From: Myxococcales bacterium
Lineage (GTDB): Bacteria > Myxococcota > UBA727 > VGSZ01
Length of the DNA: 39,065 nucleotides
Direction of reading: 5' to 3'
Assembly (NCBI GenBank): GCA_023248635.1
Contig: JAHFED010000056.1
Location: forward strand, 1-39,065
Part shown: piece by piece, positions 5,902 through 16,865 of the stretch
How positions within the stretch are numbered: the stretch's first letter is position 1
Layout: every line of letters begins with the position of its first letter
Position numbers and translations under genes: made by a program
The notes under the pieces: generated by a model
What the model saw: the letters and a program-made list of their open reading frames with translations, nothing else
Databases searched by the model: none
What the model was told of the DNA's origin: nothing

Positions 5902-8900
5902 TTATTGGAGGGCTCGGATGGCGTTCTTGGCGGTTTCGGCGTCGGGTCCGCTCGGCGCCACCTCGAGGTACTGCTCATAGGCCGCGATGGCTTCGGTGGT
6001 CTTGCCGGCGCCGCGCAGCGCTTCGCCCAGGCCGAAGAAGGCCTCGGTGACGGCGGGCTCGCGCGCGATGATGTTGCGGAAACCTTTGATGGCCGCGTCG
6101 CTCTTGCCGAGGTCGATCTGGCTCCACGACAGCCCGAGCTCAGCCTTGCTGTCCCCAGGTTTCTTGGTGAGCGCAGCGCGGAACATCTTGGCCGCCTCGC
6201 CCGTGTGGCCGGCCTTTTGGGCCTTGGTCGCCTTGGCGAAAGCGCTGTCGTAGGTCTCTTCGACGACGACCGCAGGCACGACCGGTGGGATCGGCGTGGA
6301 GGCCGCAGGAGTCACCGCCGGGGTGCCGGCGTCGACGAGGCCAGGGGCACCCGCAGCCGCTGGATCGCCGAGCAAGGCGTGGGCGGCGATCCAGCGCAGG
6401 TCGCTGGGACTCTTTTTCAGGTGTTCGTCGACGACGGGACGCAGGGCGTCTTTGTCCCCGGCGGTCTGGGCCCTGGCGCTGTCGACGAGCAGGTGCAGCG
6501 AAGCGGGTCTCTTGTCGAAGGCGTCGACGGCGGCGTCGGCTGGGAAGGCGGTGCTGACGGCGGTCAGGGCCGCGAGGCCGTTGGCCAGCACGGCGTCGGC
6601 GCGGGCTTCATCGGCGAGCTCGGGGATGGCGGCGGCCTGGACGGCGGCGCGTTGCCGCGCTCCATCGCTGCCCAGGCTGGCGGCCACGAGCTCCGTGGTC
6701 ACCCGTGCCCAGCTGCTCTCGGCATCGTCGTCGTCGCCGGCGCTGGCCAACGCTCGGGTCGCGTACTTCTGGGCCAGCGCCAAGGCCGGTGCCGGATCGA
6801 TGCCGCTGCGGCCATCGCGCTGGGCCTGCAAGAGGGTGGCGGCTTGCTGCACGCGCCACCGCTCCAGTTGCAAGAGCGCCGCAGCGACGTCGGCGTCGAC
6901 GTCGGCCTGTTCCTCCCCGAGCAGGGGCCCGAGGTTGGCCAGCAGGGCATCGACGGTCGCTGGTTCGTCCTTGCGCGTGGCGGCCAGGGCGGCGTGGGCG
7001 TGCGTCAAGGAGGACCGGTCGCCTTCTTTGAGGGCCCGCAGCGTGTCGGGGAAGGCGAGGCGCAGCACGAGGGCGATGGCGACGAAGCTCCCCAGCACGC
7101 CGACGAGGGCCCACAGGGCCACCGGAATGCGCTTCTGGTCGGCGCGGTTGCGGGCCGGCGCTCGTCCGTTGGGATCGGTGACCACGGCCATGGATGCGGG
7201 GTCGACGCGCGGCGCGCTGGCGTCGGCGGCGGCCTTGGCGAGGGCATCTTGAATGACGGGATCGCCGATCTGCCAATGGCCTGTGTGCGAGGTCGGCAGG
7301 CTGCCCAGGTGAAAGGCCCCCGTCGCCGCCGGCAACATGGGATCGAAGGGATCCTGCGTCGTCGGCGTCCGGTTTTGCGGGTCGTTGGCCCAGCTGGCTG
7401 CGGCGCGTTCGGCGGCGGCCCGCGGGGTGGGGGCCGGGGGCTCGTCTTCGCTGGGCTCACCGTTGGGCTCGGTGGCCGCCGCCGTGCGGTTGGCCGTCGT
7501 CGAGGTGTGGGCGCTGGGGGGCTGGTGCACGGCGACGGGTGGCCCCGAGGGCGCTCGATCCCAGGTGCGGGCCGCGGCCTCGGCGGTGGCGAAGAAGCCC
7601 TGCAGCTGGGCGTCGTCGCCGAGTCGCGCGAAGCGGCCGCCGTCGGTCGACAGTTGGTCGTCTTTGGCGAGCTTTCCGTCGAGCACCCACTGCTGCAGCG
7701 TCGCCCGCTCCTGGAAATGCACGACGCTGCCATCGGCTTTGCGCACGACGAAGGCGCCGGTGGGACCCGAGGGCGGCCCGTTGACGCTCGGTTCGCGCGC
7801 CGGCTTGGGGGGTGGACGAGCTTCGACGCGGTCGGGGCGATCTTCGGGCCCGACCACGGTGGTGGGCTGGTCGCCGTCGTCGTCCTGGTCGGGCTGGGTG
7901 ACGGCCGGCAAGGCCACGGGGATGGGGCGCGCCGGGATGGGGGGAGCCGGCGCCCGCGACGACGACATCCCGAGGTTCTGCCCCGACGACGCCGACGACG
8001 ACGACGACATCCCCTGCACCTGGCCAGCGGCCGCCCGCCCGCTGCCATCGGTGGGCTCCATGGGCGTCAGGTCGCGGATGCGCTCGTCGAGCTCTTTGCC
8101 GAGGATTTGCTGCACGAAGGCCGCGACGGAGACCTCGCCCGACTGCAAGGACGTGCGATCGAGATATTCCTTGAGGCGCGCTGCGACGTCGCCGACGTTG
8201 TTGTAGCGCCGCGCCGGATCGCGCTCGAGCATCCGCAGCACGATGGCTTCGAGCTCAGGCGGAAACCCGGGCACATGTTGCGACGGTTTCGGGATGGGAT
8301 TCTGCAGGATTTTCTGTAGGGTATTTATCTCAGTATCAGCCTTGAACAATCTACGACCAGTGCACATCTCCCAGATGACGATCCCGAGCGAAAACTGATC
8401 GGAGCGACCATCGAGGGCCTCGCCCCGGACCTGTTCCGGCGACATGTACTGCAGCTTGCCCTTGACCATGCCGGCCTGGGTGCGCGACGACTTGTTGGCG
8501 GCTTTGGCGATGCCGAAGTCGACGAGCTTGGTGACGCCGTCGGCCCGCACCATGATGTTTTGGGGGCTGATGTCGCGGTGCACGATGTTGAGGGGAGAGC
8601 CACGCACATCCTTGGCGCGGTGGGCGTGATCGAGGCCCATGGCGGCCTCCATGACGATGCGAACGCTGACCTGGAAAGGCAGACCCACACCCGCCTTTGC
8701 CGCTGCATACCAAAGCTTTGAAAGATCTTCACCCGCAATGTATTCCATTGCAATGTAGTAGGTGCCGTACCAGTCGCCGACGTCGTAGATGGCGACGATG
8801 TTGGGATGGTTGAGCGTGGCGGCGACGCGGGCCTCGTCGAGGAATTGTTCGACGAACTCTTTTTCTTTGGCCAGGTCGCCACGCAGCGCCTTCAGGATGG

Positions 8901-9003
8901 CGAGTCGGTCGAGCACACCCGTCTGCCGTGCAAGGAAGACCTCGCCCATGCCGCCCTGGGCCAAGCGCCGGATCTTCTCGTACTTGCCAAACACCGAGCT
9001 CAC
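5902..9003 (-). CDS. Transmembrane Ser/Thr protein kinase with GYF-like and TPR regions
   Basis: This is a 1033-aa Hanks-type kinase. The catalytic domain spans about residues 8-282: glycine loop AQGGMGEVF (15-23), Lys38, HRD (142-144, in HRDISPQN), DFG (162-164) and SPE (188-190). After a Ser/Pro-rich linker, residues ~417-475 (VVRKADGSVVHFQE...) resemble the GYF-type domain found in myxobacterial kinases and gliding proteins. A single transmembrane helix lies at ~626-650. The C-terminal ~110 residues form TPR-like helices (AFAKATKAQKAGHTGEAAKMF). The kinase is therefore cytoplasmic with a periplasmic TPR tail, a plausible sensor or scaffold. The start is GTG 9001-9003 with AAGGTG upstream. 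Two short patches (8295-8345 and 8695-8760) use unusually A/T-rich codons. Confidence 0.93.
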   Translation of the reverse strand: MSSVFGKYEKIRRLAQGGMGEVFLARQTGVLDRLAILKALRGDLAKEKEFVEQFLDEARVAATLNHPNIVAIYDVGDWYGTYYIAMEYIAGEDLSKLWYAAAKAGVGLPFQVSVRIVMEAAMGLDHAHRAKDVRGSPLNIVHRDISPQNIMVRADGVTKLVDFGIAKAANKSSRTQAGMVKGKLQYMSPEQVRGEALDGRSDQFSLGIVIWEMCTGRRLFKADTEINTLQKILQNPIPKPSQHVPGFPPELEAIVLRMLERDPARRYNNVGDVAARLKEYLDRTSLQSGEVSVAAFVQQILGKELDERIRDLTPMEPTDGSGRAAAGQVQGMSSSSSASSGQNLGMSSSRAPAPPIPARPIPVALPAVTQPDQDDDGDQPTTVVGPEDRPDRVEARPPPKPAREPSVNGPPSGPTGAFVVRKADGSVVHFQERATLQQWVLDGKLAKDDQLSTDGGRFARLGDDAQLQGFFATAEAAARTWDRAPSGPPVAVHQPPSAHTSTTANRTAAATEPNGEPSEDEPPAPTPRAAAERAAASWANDPQNRTPTTQDPFDPMLPAATGAFHLGSLPTSHTGHWQIGDPVIQDALAKAAADASAPRVDPASMAVVTDPNGRAPARNRADQKRIPVALWALVGVLGSFVAIALVLRLAFPDTLRALKEGDRSSLTHAHAALAATRKDEPATVDALLANLGPLLGEEQADVDADVAAALLQLERWRVQQAATLLQAQRDGRSGIDPAPALALAQKYATRALASAGDDDDAESSWARVTTELVAASLGSDGARQRAAVQAAAIPELADEARADAVLANGLAALTAVSTAFPADAAVDAFDKRPASLHLLVDSARAQTAGDKDALRPVVDEHLKKSPSDLRWIAAHALLGDPAAAGAPGLVDAGTPAVTPAASTPIPPVVPAVVVEETYDSAFAKATKAQKAGHTGEAAKMFRAALTKKPGDSKAELGLSWSQIDLGKSDAAIKGFRNIIAREPAVTEAFFGLGEALRGAGKTTEAIAAYEQYLEVAPSGPDAETAKNAIRALQ

Positions 9004-9223
9004 GCGCGCACCTTACAGCTCTTTTCAGGTCCATTGAACGAGCCCCGCGCCGGAGACCGATCCAGAGCCCTGACGACCACAGACCCTGCGCAACCGACGC
9101 GGGACCTCGTCGTCTTCGCGCGATACAGTGCGCGCCGTGTGCACCTCGACCCGCACTTCTCGCCCTCCGCTCGGGCGGCTCTGTCGGCGTCCCAAAGCGG
9201 AAGCGGGCGGGCCGACGTCCGTG

Positions 9224-10500
9224 ATGCCCGAGAATTCTGTGCCCTCAGGCCGGGCGGCCAAGTGGCCGCGCGGGCTGAGGGCAAAGAGCTTCGTCGTCGT
9301 CGCCCTGGCCGGCGCCCTGGGCTGCGGGCCCTCGTTGACGTCGACGCGGGAGGCGTTGCCCTTTGCTGCCGCCGGCGTCGACGCCGCCCCCGATCCTGCC
9401 CTCGAGGGGCCCTATCCAGTGGGCGTGCAGACCATCACTCTCGTCGATGATCGGCGCACCGAGACCAATGCCGCCGGCGTCGAAGGGCCGCGCACCTTCG
9501 CCATCGAGGTGTGGTACCCGGCTCGAGAGAGCGCCCGCGACGACGACAAAGAGGTGATCGAGCTCTTCGACGAGCTGCCGGCGGACCTGCAAGAAGACTT
9601 TCGTCCCGAAGACCTCGGCAGCCTGCCGACCCTGGCTGTGCGCAACGCACCCGCCCGCCAAGACGCCGACGCCGGCGCCGACGTCGATGTCTTTCCCCTG
9701 GTGATTTTCTCCCATGGCAAGGGCGGGCTGCGCCTGCAGTCCACCTTCTACACGGCGTTTCTGGCCAGCCACGGCTACGTCGTCGCCGCCCCCGACCACA
9801 CCGGCGACACCATCGTCGAGCTGCTGCGCGAAGTGAAAGACAGCGGAAACATCCAGGCCGATTCCACCGTCCAGGCCATCGTCGATCGTCCCCTCGACGT
9901 CATCGCCATGCTCGATCTCCTCGAGGATCTGCTCCCCGAAGACGTCGCCGCCGTCACCGATCTCTCGCGGGTGGGCATGACCGGCCACTCCTTTGGCGCG
10001 CTCACGAGCTTCCTGGTGGCCACCGCCGACAGCCGCATCGACGTCGTCGTCGGCCAGACCCCGACCTCACAGGACGTCATCGCCCTGCAGCAACGCACGC
10101 CACTCCAGGAGGTCTCGATCCCCATGGTCATTCAGTCGGCCCATCTCGATCAGACCCTGCCCGAAGACACCAACGCCCGACCGCTCTACGACACGTTGAC
10201 GTCGTCGAAGGCCTGGCTGTCGTTGAGCCGCGCCGGTCATTTCACCTACTCGGATCTGTGCGTGCTCGATGTCGACGCCATCAGCGCTGCTGTCGACCTG
10301 GACGTCAGCAACGTCCTCGACGACGGCTGCGGGCCCGATGCCATTCCCGCTCCGCTCGCGCAGCCCGCGATTCGTTCGTCGGCCATCGGCGCCTTCAACC
10401 TGCACCTGCGCGGGTCCGAGGGCAGCGGGCTTTTCTTGACCCAGGCCGCCCTCGACAAGATCGCGCCCGGCGAAGGCCTGCTGCAGAGCGCGGAGGCGCA

Positions 10501-10504
<4 letters not shown>
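9224..10504 (+). CDS. PAF-acetylhydrolase-like alpha/beta-hydrolase lipoprotein
   Basis: This 426-aa lipoprotein has lipobox LAGALGC (Cys34). The body is an alpha/beta-hydrolase like plasma-type platelet-activating-factor acetylhydrolases. It has an oxyanion segment IFSHGKGG, nucleophile elbow GMTGHSFGA (Ser256), acid in SAHLDQTLPED (Asp309) and His339 in RAGHFTYSD. The substrate is unknown; a lipid or short-acyl ester is likely for the family. ATG 9224 is my choice because it gives a basic n-region before the hydrophobic core. GTG 9239 is also possible. The start region contains a 44-bp near-perfect palindrome. It is first in a five-gene chain, ending in ATGA shared with gatB. Confidence 0.82.
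9240..9283. repeat. 44-bp near-perfect inverted repeat at a gene start
   Basis: Arms 9240-9260 and 9263-9283 pair at 19 of 21 positions around a 2-base centre. The outer nine pairs are TGCCCTCAG/CTGAGGGCA. The palindrome is inside the n-region codons of the esterase lipoprotein signal peptide, translated SGRAAKWPRGLRAK. If transcribed it would form a long hairpin beside the start codon and could limit translation. Confidence 0.8.
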
Positions 10505-11933
<1,429 letters not shown>

Positions 11934-11937
<4 letters not shown>

Positions 11938-12893
11938 ACGACGCCGTCCTCGTAACCCGCGGGCTCACCAAGCGCTACGGCGCGCGCACCGCCGTCGACG
12001 CTCTCGATCTGGCGGTACGGCGCGGGTCGATCACGGGCTTTCTGGGTCCCAACGGGGCGGGCAAGACGACGACGCTGCGCATGCTCTTGGGCCTGGTGCG
12101 TCCCACCAGCGGCAGCGCCCTGGTGTGCGGTGTCGACGTCTCCACCAGTCGACCACCGGTGCAGAAGATCGGCGCCATCATCGAGACGCCGGCGGCCTAC
12201 CTCTGGCTCTCGGCTGCCGATGTTCTCTTGGTGTGCGCCCAGACCAGCGGCTTCGGGCGCAGCCGCCGCGACGTCGACGCTCTGCTCGCCCGCGTGGGTC
12301 TGGGGGGGCGGGAGCACGATCTGGTGCGCACGTTCTCCCTGGGCATGAAGCAGCGCTTGGGTCTGGCGTGTGCTCTGCTCAGCGACCCCGAGGTGTTGAT
12401 CCTCGATGAGCCGATGAACGGGCTCGACCCCGTGGGCGTCGTCGAAATGCGCGAGCTCTTGGCTGCCCTGGGCGCGGAGGGACGCACCTTGGTGGTCTCG
12501 AGCCACCAGCTGGTCGAGATCCAACAGCTCTGCAGCGACATCGTCATCGTGGTGCAGGGCAAGAAGCGTTTCGCCGGACCCATGAGCGATCTCGCCGGCA
12601 ACGAGCGCTTGCGATTGCGCCTCAGCGATGCCGTCAAAGCCCGCGCCCTCGTCACAGCTGCGGGTTTCGTGGCCGCCGCCGATGCCGACGATGCCCGCGT
12701 GATCACGGTCGACGCCGCCCATGCCCAAGCGCCGGAATTGGCCGTGCTCTTGGTGAACGCCGGCATCGGCATCCTGGCCCTCGAGCCCCTGAGCTTTGAT
12801 CTCGAACAGGCCTTCCTCGACGTCGTCGGCGGCGCCCCCGCGCTGGTTGCGCCTTCCCCTGCACCGCCGCGCCTGTTGGGCGGTGCCGCATGA
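11934..12893 (+). CDS. ABC transporter ATP-binding protein (ABC-2 type)
   Basis: This 319-aa nucleotide-binding subunit has Walker A GPNGAGKTTT (38-47), signature FSLGMKQR (135-142), Walker B VLILDE (155-160) and switch His192 in SSHQL. The layout matches single-domain exporters of the antibiotic/bacitracin resistance or gliding-type family (CcmA/BcrA-like), with a ~100-residue C-terminal extension. Its partner is the permease that starts within its own stop codon (ATGA at 12890-12893). The transported substrate cannot be inferred. Confidence 0.94.
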
Positions 12894-13684
12894 CCCTGCT
12901 CGATCTGGTGCGCGCCGAAGTCACCAAAGCAAGGTCCGCCCCCTTCGTGCGCGGGCTGCTCTTTCTCTCGGCGGTGTTGCCGCTGGTGCTCATGCTGATT
13001 CTGGCGCAGGCGATGTCCACCGATCAGGATCGTCTCTTGCGCTGGCCGTTGAGTGCTCTCTCCGTCGAGGGTTTCTTTCCCCTGGTCTCCGTCGTCGTGC
13101 CGGCGACGCTCTTGGCCTGGTTGGTCGGCATCGAGCAGACCGGCGACACCTGGAAGCTCATCCTGGTGCGTCGGCCCACGCGGGTGGGCTTCTTGATCGC
13201 CAAGCTCATCGTCGCCGGCGCCGTCTCTGCCTGCTTCTTCCTGTTCACGATCGCTTTTTGGTTGGCGGGCCACGAGCTCGTTGGCCTGTTGATCGGACAG
13301 GAGCCCACCCCCGCCGCCGATCGCGTCATCGATCGCGTCATCGTCGGCGTCGTCGGCGCCTGCCTGACCTCGGCCATCATCACCGGCTTGTCCCTGCTGG
13401 GGGCCGTACTGGTGCCCAAAAATGGCGTCGTCGTTGGCGCGATGAGCGGCTGCCTGTCGGTGATGGTCGCCAACATCGTCGACACCAAGGATGGTCCCTT
13501 GATCACCTTCGTGCGCCCGGTGGATTGGGCCGCCGCGCGCCTGCTCGGCTTCGAGCTCCCCGAGCCCTTGCAGGACCTCGATCCCACGCGCTGCGCTCTG
13601 GTGCTCTTGGTGTGGCTGGTGGTGCCCCCGGCCCTCGCACTCGTGGTCTTTGCCCGCCGCGACGTCGAGAGCGGTGCTGGATGA
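12890..13684 (+). CDS. ABC-2 family permease
   Basis: This 264-aa membrane protein begins MTLLDLVRAEVTKARSAPF, the usual cytoplasmic N-terminal helix of ABC-2 exporters. About six hydrophobic segments follow, among them LFLSAVLPLVLMLILAQ, VVVPATLLAWLVGIEQT, AVSACFFLFTIAFWLAG and ALVLLVWLVVPPALALVVF. The conserved EQTGDTWKLILVRRPTR loop after the second helix fits families where the permease regulates its own access path. It overlaps both neighbours by four bases. Confidence 0.9.
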   Translation: MTLLDLVRAEVTKARSAPFVRGLLFLSAVLPLVLMLILAQAMSTDQDRLLRWPLSALSVEGFFPLVSVVVPATLLAWLVGIEQTGDTWKLILVRRPTRVGFLIAKLIVAGAVSACFFLFTIAFWLAGHELVGLLIGQEPTPAADRVIDRVIVGVVGACLTSAIITGLSLLGAVLVPKNGVVVGAMSGCLSVMVANIVDTKDGPLITFVRPVDWAAARLLGFELPEPLQDLDPTRCALVLLVWLVVPPALALVVFARRDVESGAG

Positions 13685-15114
13685 GGCGGCGAACCCTGCT
13701 GCAAGGCATGGGCGCCATCGCCGCTGCGACCCTCTCGTGCACACCGACCACGCGCTCTCAGACCGGCGGCGTCGTCGTCGATGATGTCAGCCGTCTCAAC
13801 GAGTGCCGCGTGCGGCGGGTGGTGTCCTGCTCTTGCGTCGACGATGTCGTCGCCGCGGTCTTGCAGGCGCGGCGCGAGGGCGTGCCGGTGATCGCCAGCG
13901 GGCGGCGGTGCAGCCAAGGCGGGCAGAGCTCCATCGACGACGGCGTCGTCCTCGATTTGACGCCCCTGAACAAGATTGGCGTCATCGACGAGATCGCCCG
14001 CACCGTGACGGTGCAGGGCGGGGCCTCGTGGGACGACGTTCAGCGCGCGCTCCATCCCCGCGGTCTCGCGCTGCGCACCATGCAGTCGTCGAACGTCTTC
14101 ACGGTGGCGGGATCCCTCGCGGCCTGCATTCACGGCGACGACGTCAACGACAGCGTGATCTTCTCCACCGTGCGTTCGCTGACCCTGGTCGACGCGTTGG
14201 GGCAGGTGCGGGTCTTGGCCCCGGGCGATCCCCTCTTGCCCTTCGTCGTCGGCGGCTATGGCTTGTTCGGCGTCGTCGTCGAAGCGACTCTGTCGGTCAC
14301 CACCAATTCGCTGATGCAACACCGGGCCCGCATCCTGCGCGCCGTCGACGTCCCCGCGGTGTTCGCGCAGGAGATCGCCGGCACCAATGCTCTTTTCAGC
14401 GCCCGGGTGTGCCCCGCGCCCTCCTCCTTTTTCGACGAGACCATCGTCGAGACCTGGACGGCTGCCAACGATACCGCCGACGCATCTGCGCTCGAGCTCG
14501 GGCGAGAGGAGAATGTGCAGCGCGATCGCTTGATCCTCGACGCCAGCCGCCGCAGTCCCGCCGGCAAAGAGACCCGCTGGGCCATTCAGCGCCAGAACGT
14601 GTCGTCGTCGTCGTCGCTCAGCTTGACCCGCAACAATGTGATGCGCCCGCCCGTGGCGCCGGCGGCTTTCCTCGTCCACGATGCGGACAGCGACAGCGAT
14701 ATCGTGCAGGAGTACTTCGTTCCCGTCGCCGGCTACAGCATGTTTCTGGCAGCAGCGGCGAAGATATCGCTGGCAGATAAGACAAATATCCTGGAAGTAA
14801 AAATCAGGTTTGTGAAGGCCAACGACGACGCAGTCCTGTCTTTTGCTCTGGTGGATTCATTCTCCTTCATGATCTCGAGCAATGTGCAACGCACCACCGC
14901 GGGTTTGGCCCTTGCCCAGCGCACGACCCAGCGCTTGGTCGACGCCGTCATCGCCGCGGGGGGGCGCCACCACCTCACCTACCAGACCTGGGCGCGGGCG
15001 GATCAGGTGGCGCGGGCCTGGCCGCGGCTGCCAGAGTTTCTCGCTGCGAAGAAGGCCGCGGATCCTGGGCTGCTCTTCCAGAGTCGGTTCTTCCGAAACT
15101 GCATCAATCTCTGA
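13681..15114 (+). CDS. FAD-linked oxidase, Tat-type lipoprotein
   Basis: This 477-aa protein is of the vanillyl-alcohol-oxidase/p-cresol methylhydroxylase flavin fold (FAD-binding type 4, as in gulonolactone and arabinonolactone oxidases). The FAD region includes IASGRRCSQGGQSS, VQGGASWDDVQRAL and AGSLAACIHGDDVND, then VVGGYGLFGVVVEA. The N-terminus MRRRTLLQGMGA resembles a twin-arginine signal, and LSC at ~18-20 gives a lipobox, so a folded flavoprotein anchored outside the cytoplasm is likely. The substrate is unknown. Codons around ISLADKTNILEVKIRF (14762-14815) are strikingly A/T-rich against the rest. It ends the five-gene chain just before a strong terminator. Confidence 0.85.
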   Translation: MRRRTLLQGMGAIAAATLSCTPTTRSQTGGVVVDDVSRLNECRVRRVVSCSCVDDVVAAVLQARREGVPVIASGRRCSQGGQSSIDDGVVLDLTPLNKIGVIDEIARTVTVQGGASWDDVQRALHPRGLALRTMQSSNVFTVAGSLAACIHGDDVNDSVIFSTVRSLTLVDALGQVRVLAPGDPLLPFVVGGYGLFGVVVEATLSVTTNSLMQHRARILRAVDVPAVFAQEIAGTNALFSARVCPAPSSFFDETIVETWTAANDTADASALELGREENVQRDRLILDASRRSPAGKETRWAIQRQNVSSSSSLSLTRNNVMRPPVAPAAFLVHDADSDSDIVQEYFVPVAGYSMFLAAAAKISLADKTNILEVKIRFVKANDDAVLSFALVDSFSFMISSNVQRTTAGLALAQRTTQRLVDAVIAAGGRHHLTYQTWARADQVARAWPRLPEFLAAKKAADPGLLFQSRFFRNCINL

Positions 15115-15120
15115 AGAAAA

Positions 15121-15144
15121 AAAGAGGTCCGTGCGGACCTCTTT
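15121..15144. terminator. Bidirectional intrinsic terminator
   Basis: AAAGAGGTCCG pairs perfectly with CGGACCTCTTT around a 2-base centre. It is preceded by an A-run and followed by a T-rich stretch, so it works as a terminator on both strands. It lies between the convergent FAD oxidase and cytochrome genes. Confidence 0.9.
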
Positions 15145-15194
15145 CTGTGACATCGATGACGCCGCAGCAGCCGCCGCGCCCGGACATCAAGGGT

Positions 15195-16865
15195 TCACTC
15201 GCAGAAGCCGGCCTCGACCCACTGGGTATAAGCGGCGAACTGCCCCGCGCCGAAGGGATCGTTGACGCCGTCTTCGAACTGGTGACGCAGGGCCACGGGG
15301 AACATCGATCCGTCGATGGCCCGCTCTATGCCCGCCTCCCAAAACGAGAGCGGGGTGCCGTCGCTGTCCAGATAGAAGGGGTGGGTCACCGGCAGAGCGC
15401 CGGCGGCGACGTCGACGATGTAGCTCTCGCTGTCGACGTCGAAGCTGCCGACGGGCGGGGCCGAGGGCGCCTGCTGGGGGTCGCCAGCGGCGTGGCAGTA
15501 CATGCAGTTGTTGGTGAAGAAGTCCGAGGCCGAAGCCGTGTCTGAGGCGTCGACGACTCCGCTGCCATCGACGTCGAAGGGCACCGCTTGCTGGGTCTCG
15601 TAGCCGACGCCGCCGCAACCGCCGACGCCAGCGGCCACCGCCTGACCACCGTCGCGGCCAAAGGTCTTGATGGCGACGTCGTCGGCGCATTGGGCGTTGC
15701 GGGCGAGGCCGACGGTGATCCAATCGTTGAAGAGCGCCAGCTCGCTGGTGTAGGTGACGCCGTTGACGACGACGGGCGGGTCTTCGGCGCTGAAGTCCCC
15801 CAAGGGGGTGGCTTCGCCGAACTCCGAAGGCGGCATGGCGAGCTCACCAGGCGTCAGGGCGACGTCGACGTTGGCGTAGTCGTGGGCGATGTTGAAGAGC
15901 GGACCGCCCGGGTTGCGCACGGAGTCGACGCGGAAATCGCGCCACTGGTTGAGCACCACGGTGGCGCCGCCGCGCAGCAGGGTGGGGTCGTTGGGCTGGG
16001 TACCGCCGTGGCAGCCGGCGCAACGCGGACCGATGACGTTGTTGTAGACGACGTTGTAGCCGACGTCGCCGCAAGCGGTGTCGTCGAAGAAGGTCTCTTC
16101 GAAGGCCGGGACGTCGGGTGCTTCGCCGTCGCAGACCGTCGTGCCGGGCACGAGCACCACCGAGAAGTTCAGCTCCATGTCTTTCTCGACGCAAAAGCCC
16201 AGGGCGTTGCGCGGGATGCCATGGGGAGCGCCGTCGATGGTGGCGGTGCCGCTGATGGTGATCTTCTCCCCCTCCTTTTTCGCGTTGTAGCTGACCTCGG
16301 CGTCGCTGGTGCTGCCGGCGATGTTGGACTCGAGGGTGGCCGTGCCGTCGCCGTTGATGGTCGAGAGATCCTTGAAGGTGAATTGCAAGGTCGAGAACTC
16401 CGACGACTTGACCTCTTCGGCGATGGAGCCGCGGATGGTCTCGCGATCGCCGTCGGAGAGCTCTTGGTTTTCACCCTCGGGCAGGAATTTCACGCGGAGA
16501 TCCGGGTCGTCGGGGTCGAGGTTGGCCGCGGCGACGACAATCTTGACGTCGCCTTTGCCGGCGCTGTCGAGGTCGTAGGTGAAGATCGCCTGGGGCGCGA
16601 GCACGACGTGGGAGTGGAGCGCGCCGCAGCCGAAGGCCTCGACGCGCTTGACCACCAGGACCAGCTCGCTGCCTTCGGCCTGCACCGCGAAGTCGGTGCC
16701 ATCGATCTGCCCGGTGCCACACAGCTCGCCGCCGGCGGCCGGGTCGGGGGGCGCCCCGCATTCGCAGTTGGCAGCGAGAGCGACGACGGCGAGGGCCACG
16801 GTGGGCAAGGCGAGGCGCAAGGTGGGCTGTGGTGCTTTGCGCGCGGCCGAGAAGGGGATGGGCAT
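15195..16865 (-). CDS. YceI-like domain fused to a di-haem c-type cytochrome, exported
   Basis: This 556-aa protein has GAGGA seven bases before its ATG, an export signal ending near LAANC (Cys34) and probably a lipid anchor. Residues ~55-240 look like a YceI-type lipocalin barrel: VEAFGCGALHSHVVLAPQ, a long acidic middle, FSTLQFTFKDLSTINGDG, and GFCVEKDMELNFSVVLVP as the last strand. The second half holds two haem motifs, CAGCH (282-286) and CMYCH (454-458), and an EF-hand-like loop DVDGSGVVDASD at 431. YceI proteins bind isoprenoid lipids in known members, so a quinone-linked electron carrier is a reasonable guess but not shown. The gene faces a shared terminator. Confidence 0.8.
   Translation of the reverse strand: MPIPFSAARKAPQPTLRLALPTVALAVVALAANCECGAPPDPAAGGELCGTGQIDGTDFAVQAEGSELVLVVKRVEAFGCGALHSHVVLAPQAIFTYDLDSAGKGDVKIVVAAANLDPDDPDLRVKFLPEGENQELSDGDRETIRGSIAEEVKSSEFSTLQFTFKDLSTINGDGTATLESNIAGSTSDAEVSYNAKKEGEKITISGTATIDGAPHGIPRNALGFCVEKDMELNFSVVLVPGTTVCDGEAPDVPAFEETFFDDTACGDVGYNVVYNNVIGPRCAGCHGGTQPNDPTLLRGGATVVLNQWRDFRVDSVRNPGGPLFNIAHDYANVDVALTPGELAMPPSEFGEATPLGDFSAEDPPVVVNGVTYTSELALFNDWITVGLARNAQCADDVAIKTFGRDGGQAVAAGVGGCGGVGYETQQAVPFDVDGSGVVDASDTASASDFFTNNCMYCHAAGDPQQAPSAPPVGSFDVDSESYIVDVAAGALPVTHPFYLDSDGTPLSFWEAGIERAIDGSMFPVALRHQFEDGVNDPFGAGQFAAYTQWVEAGFCE

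Noticed and set aside
5716-8319. An 867-codon plus-strand open frame opposite the kinase
   Set aside because: It is the antisense shadow of the kinase. Its Gly/Arg-rich composition and lack of motifs rule it out.
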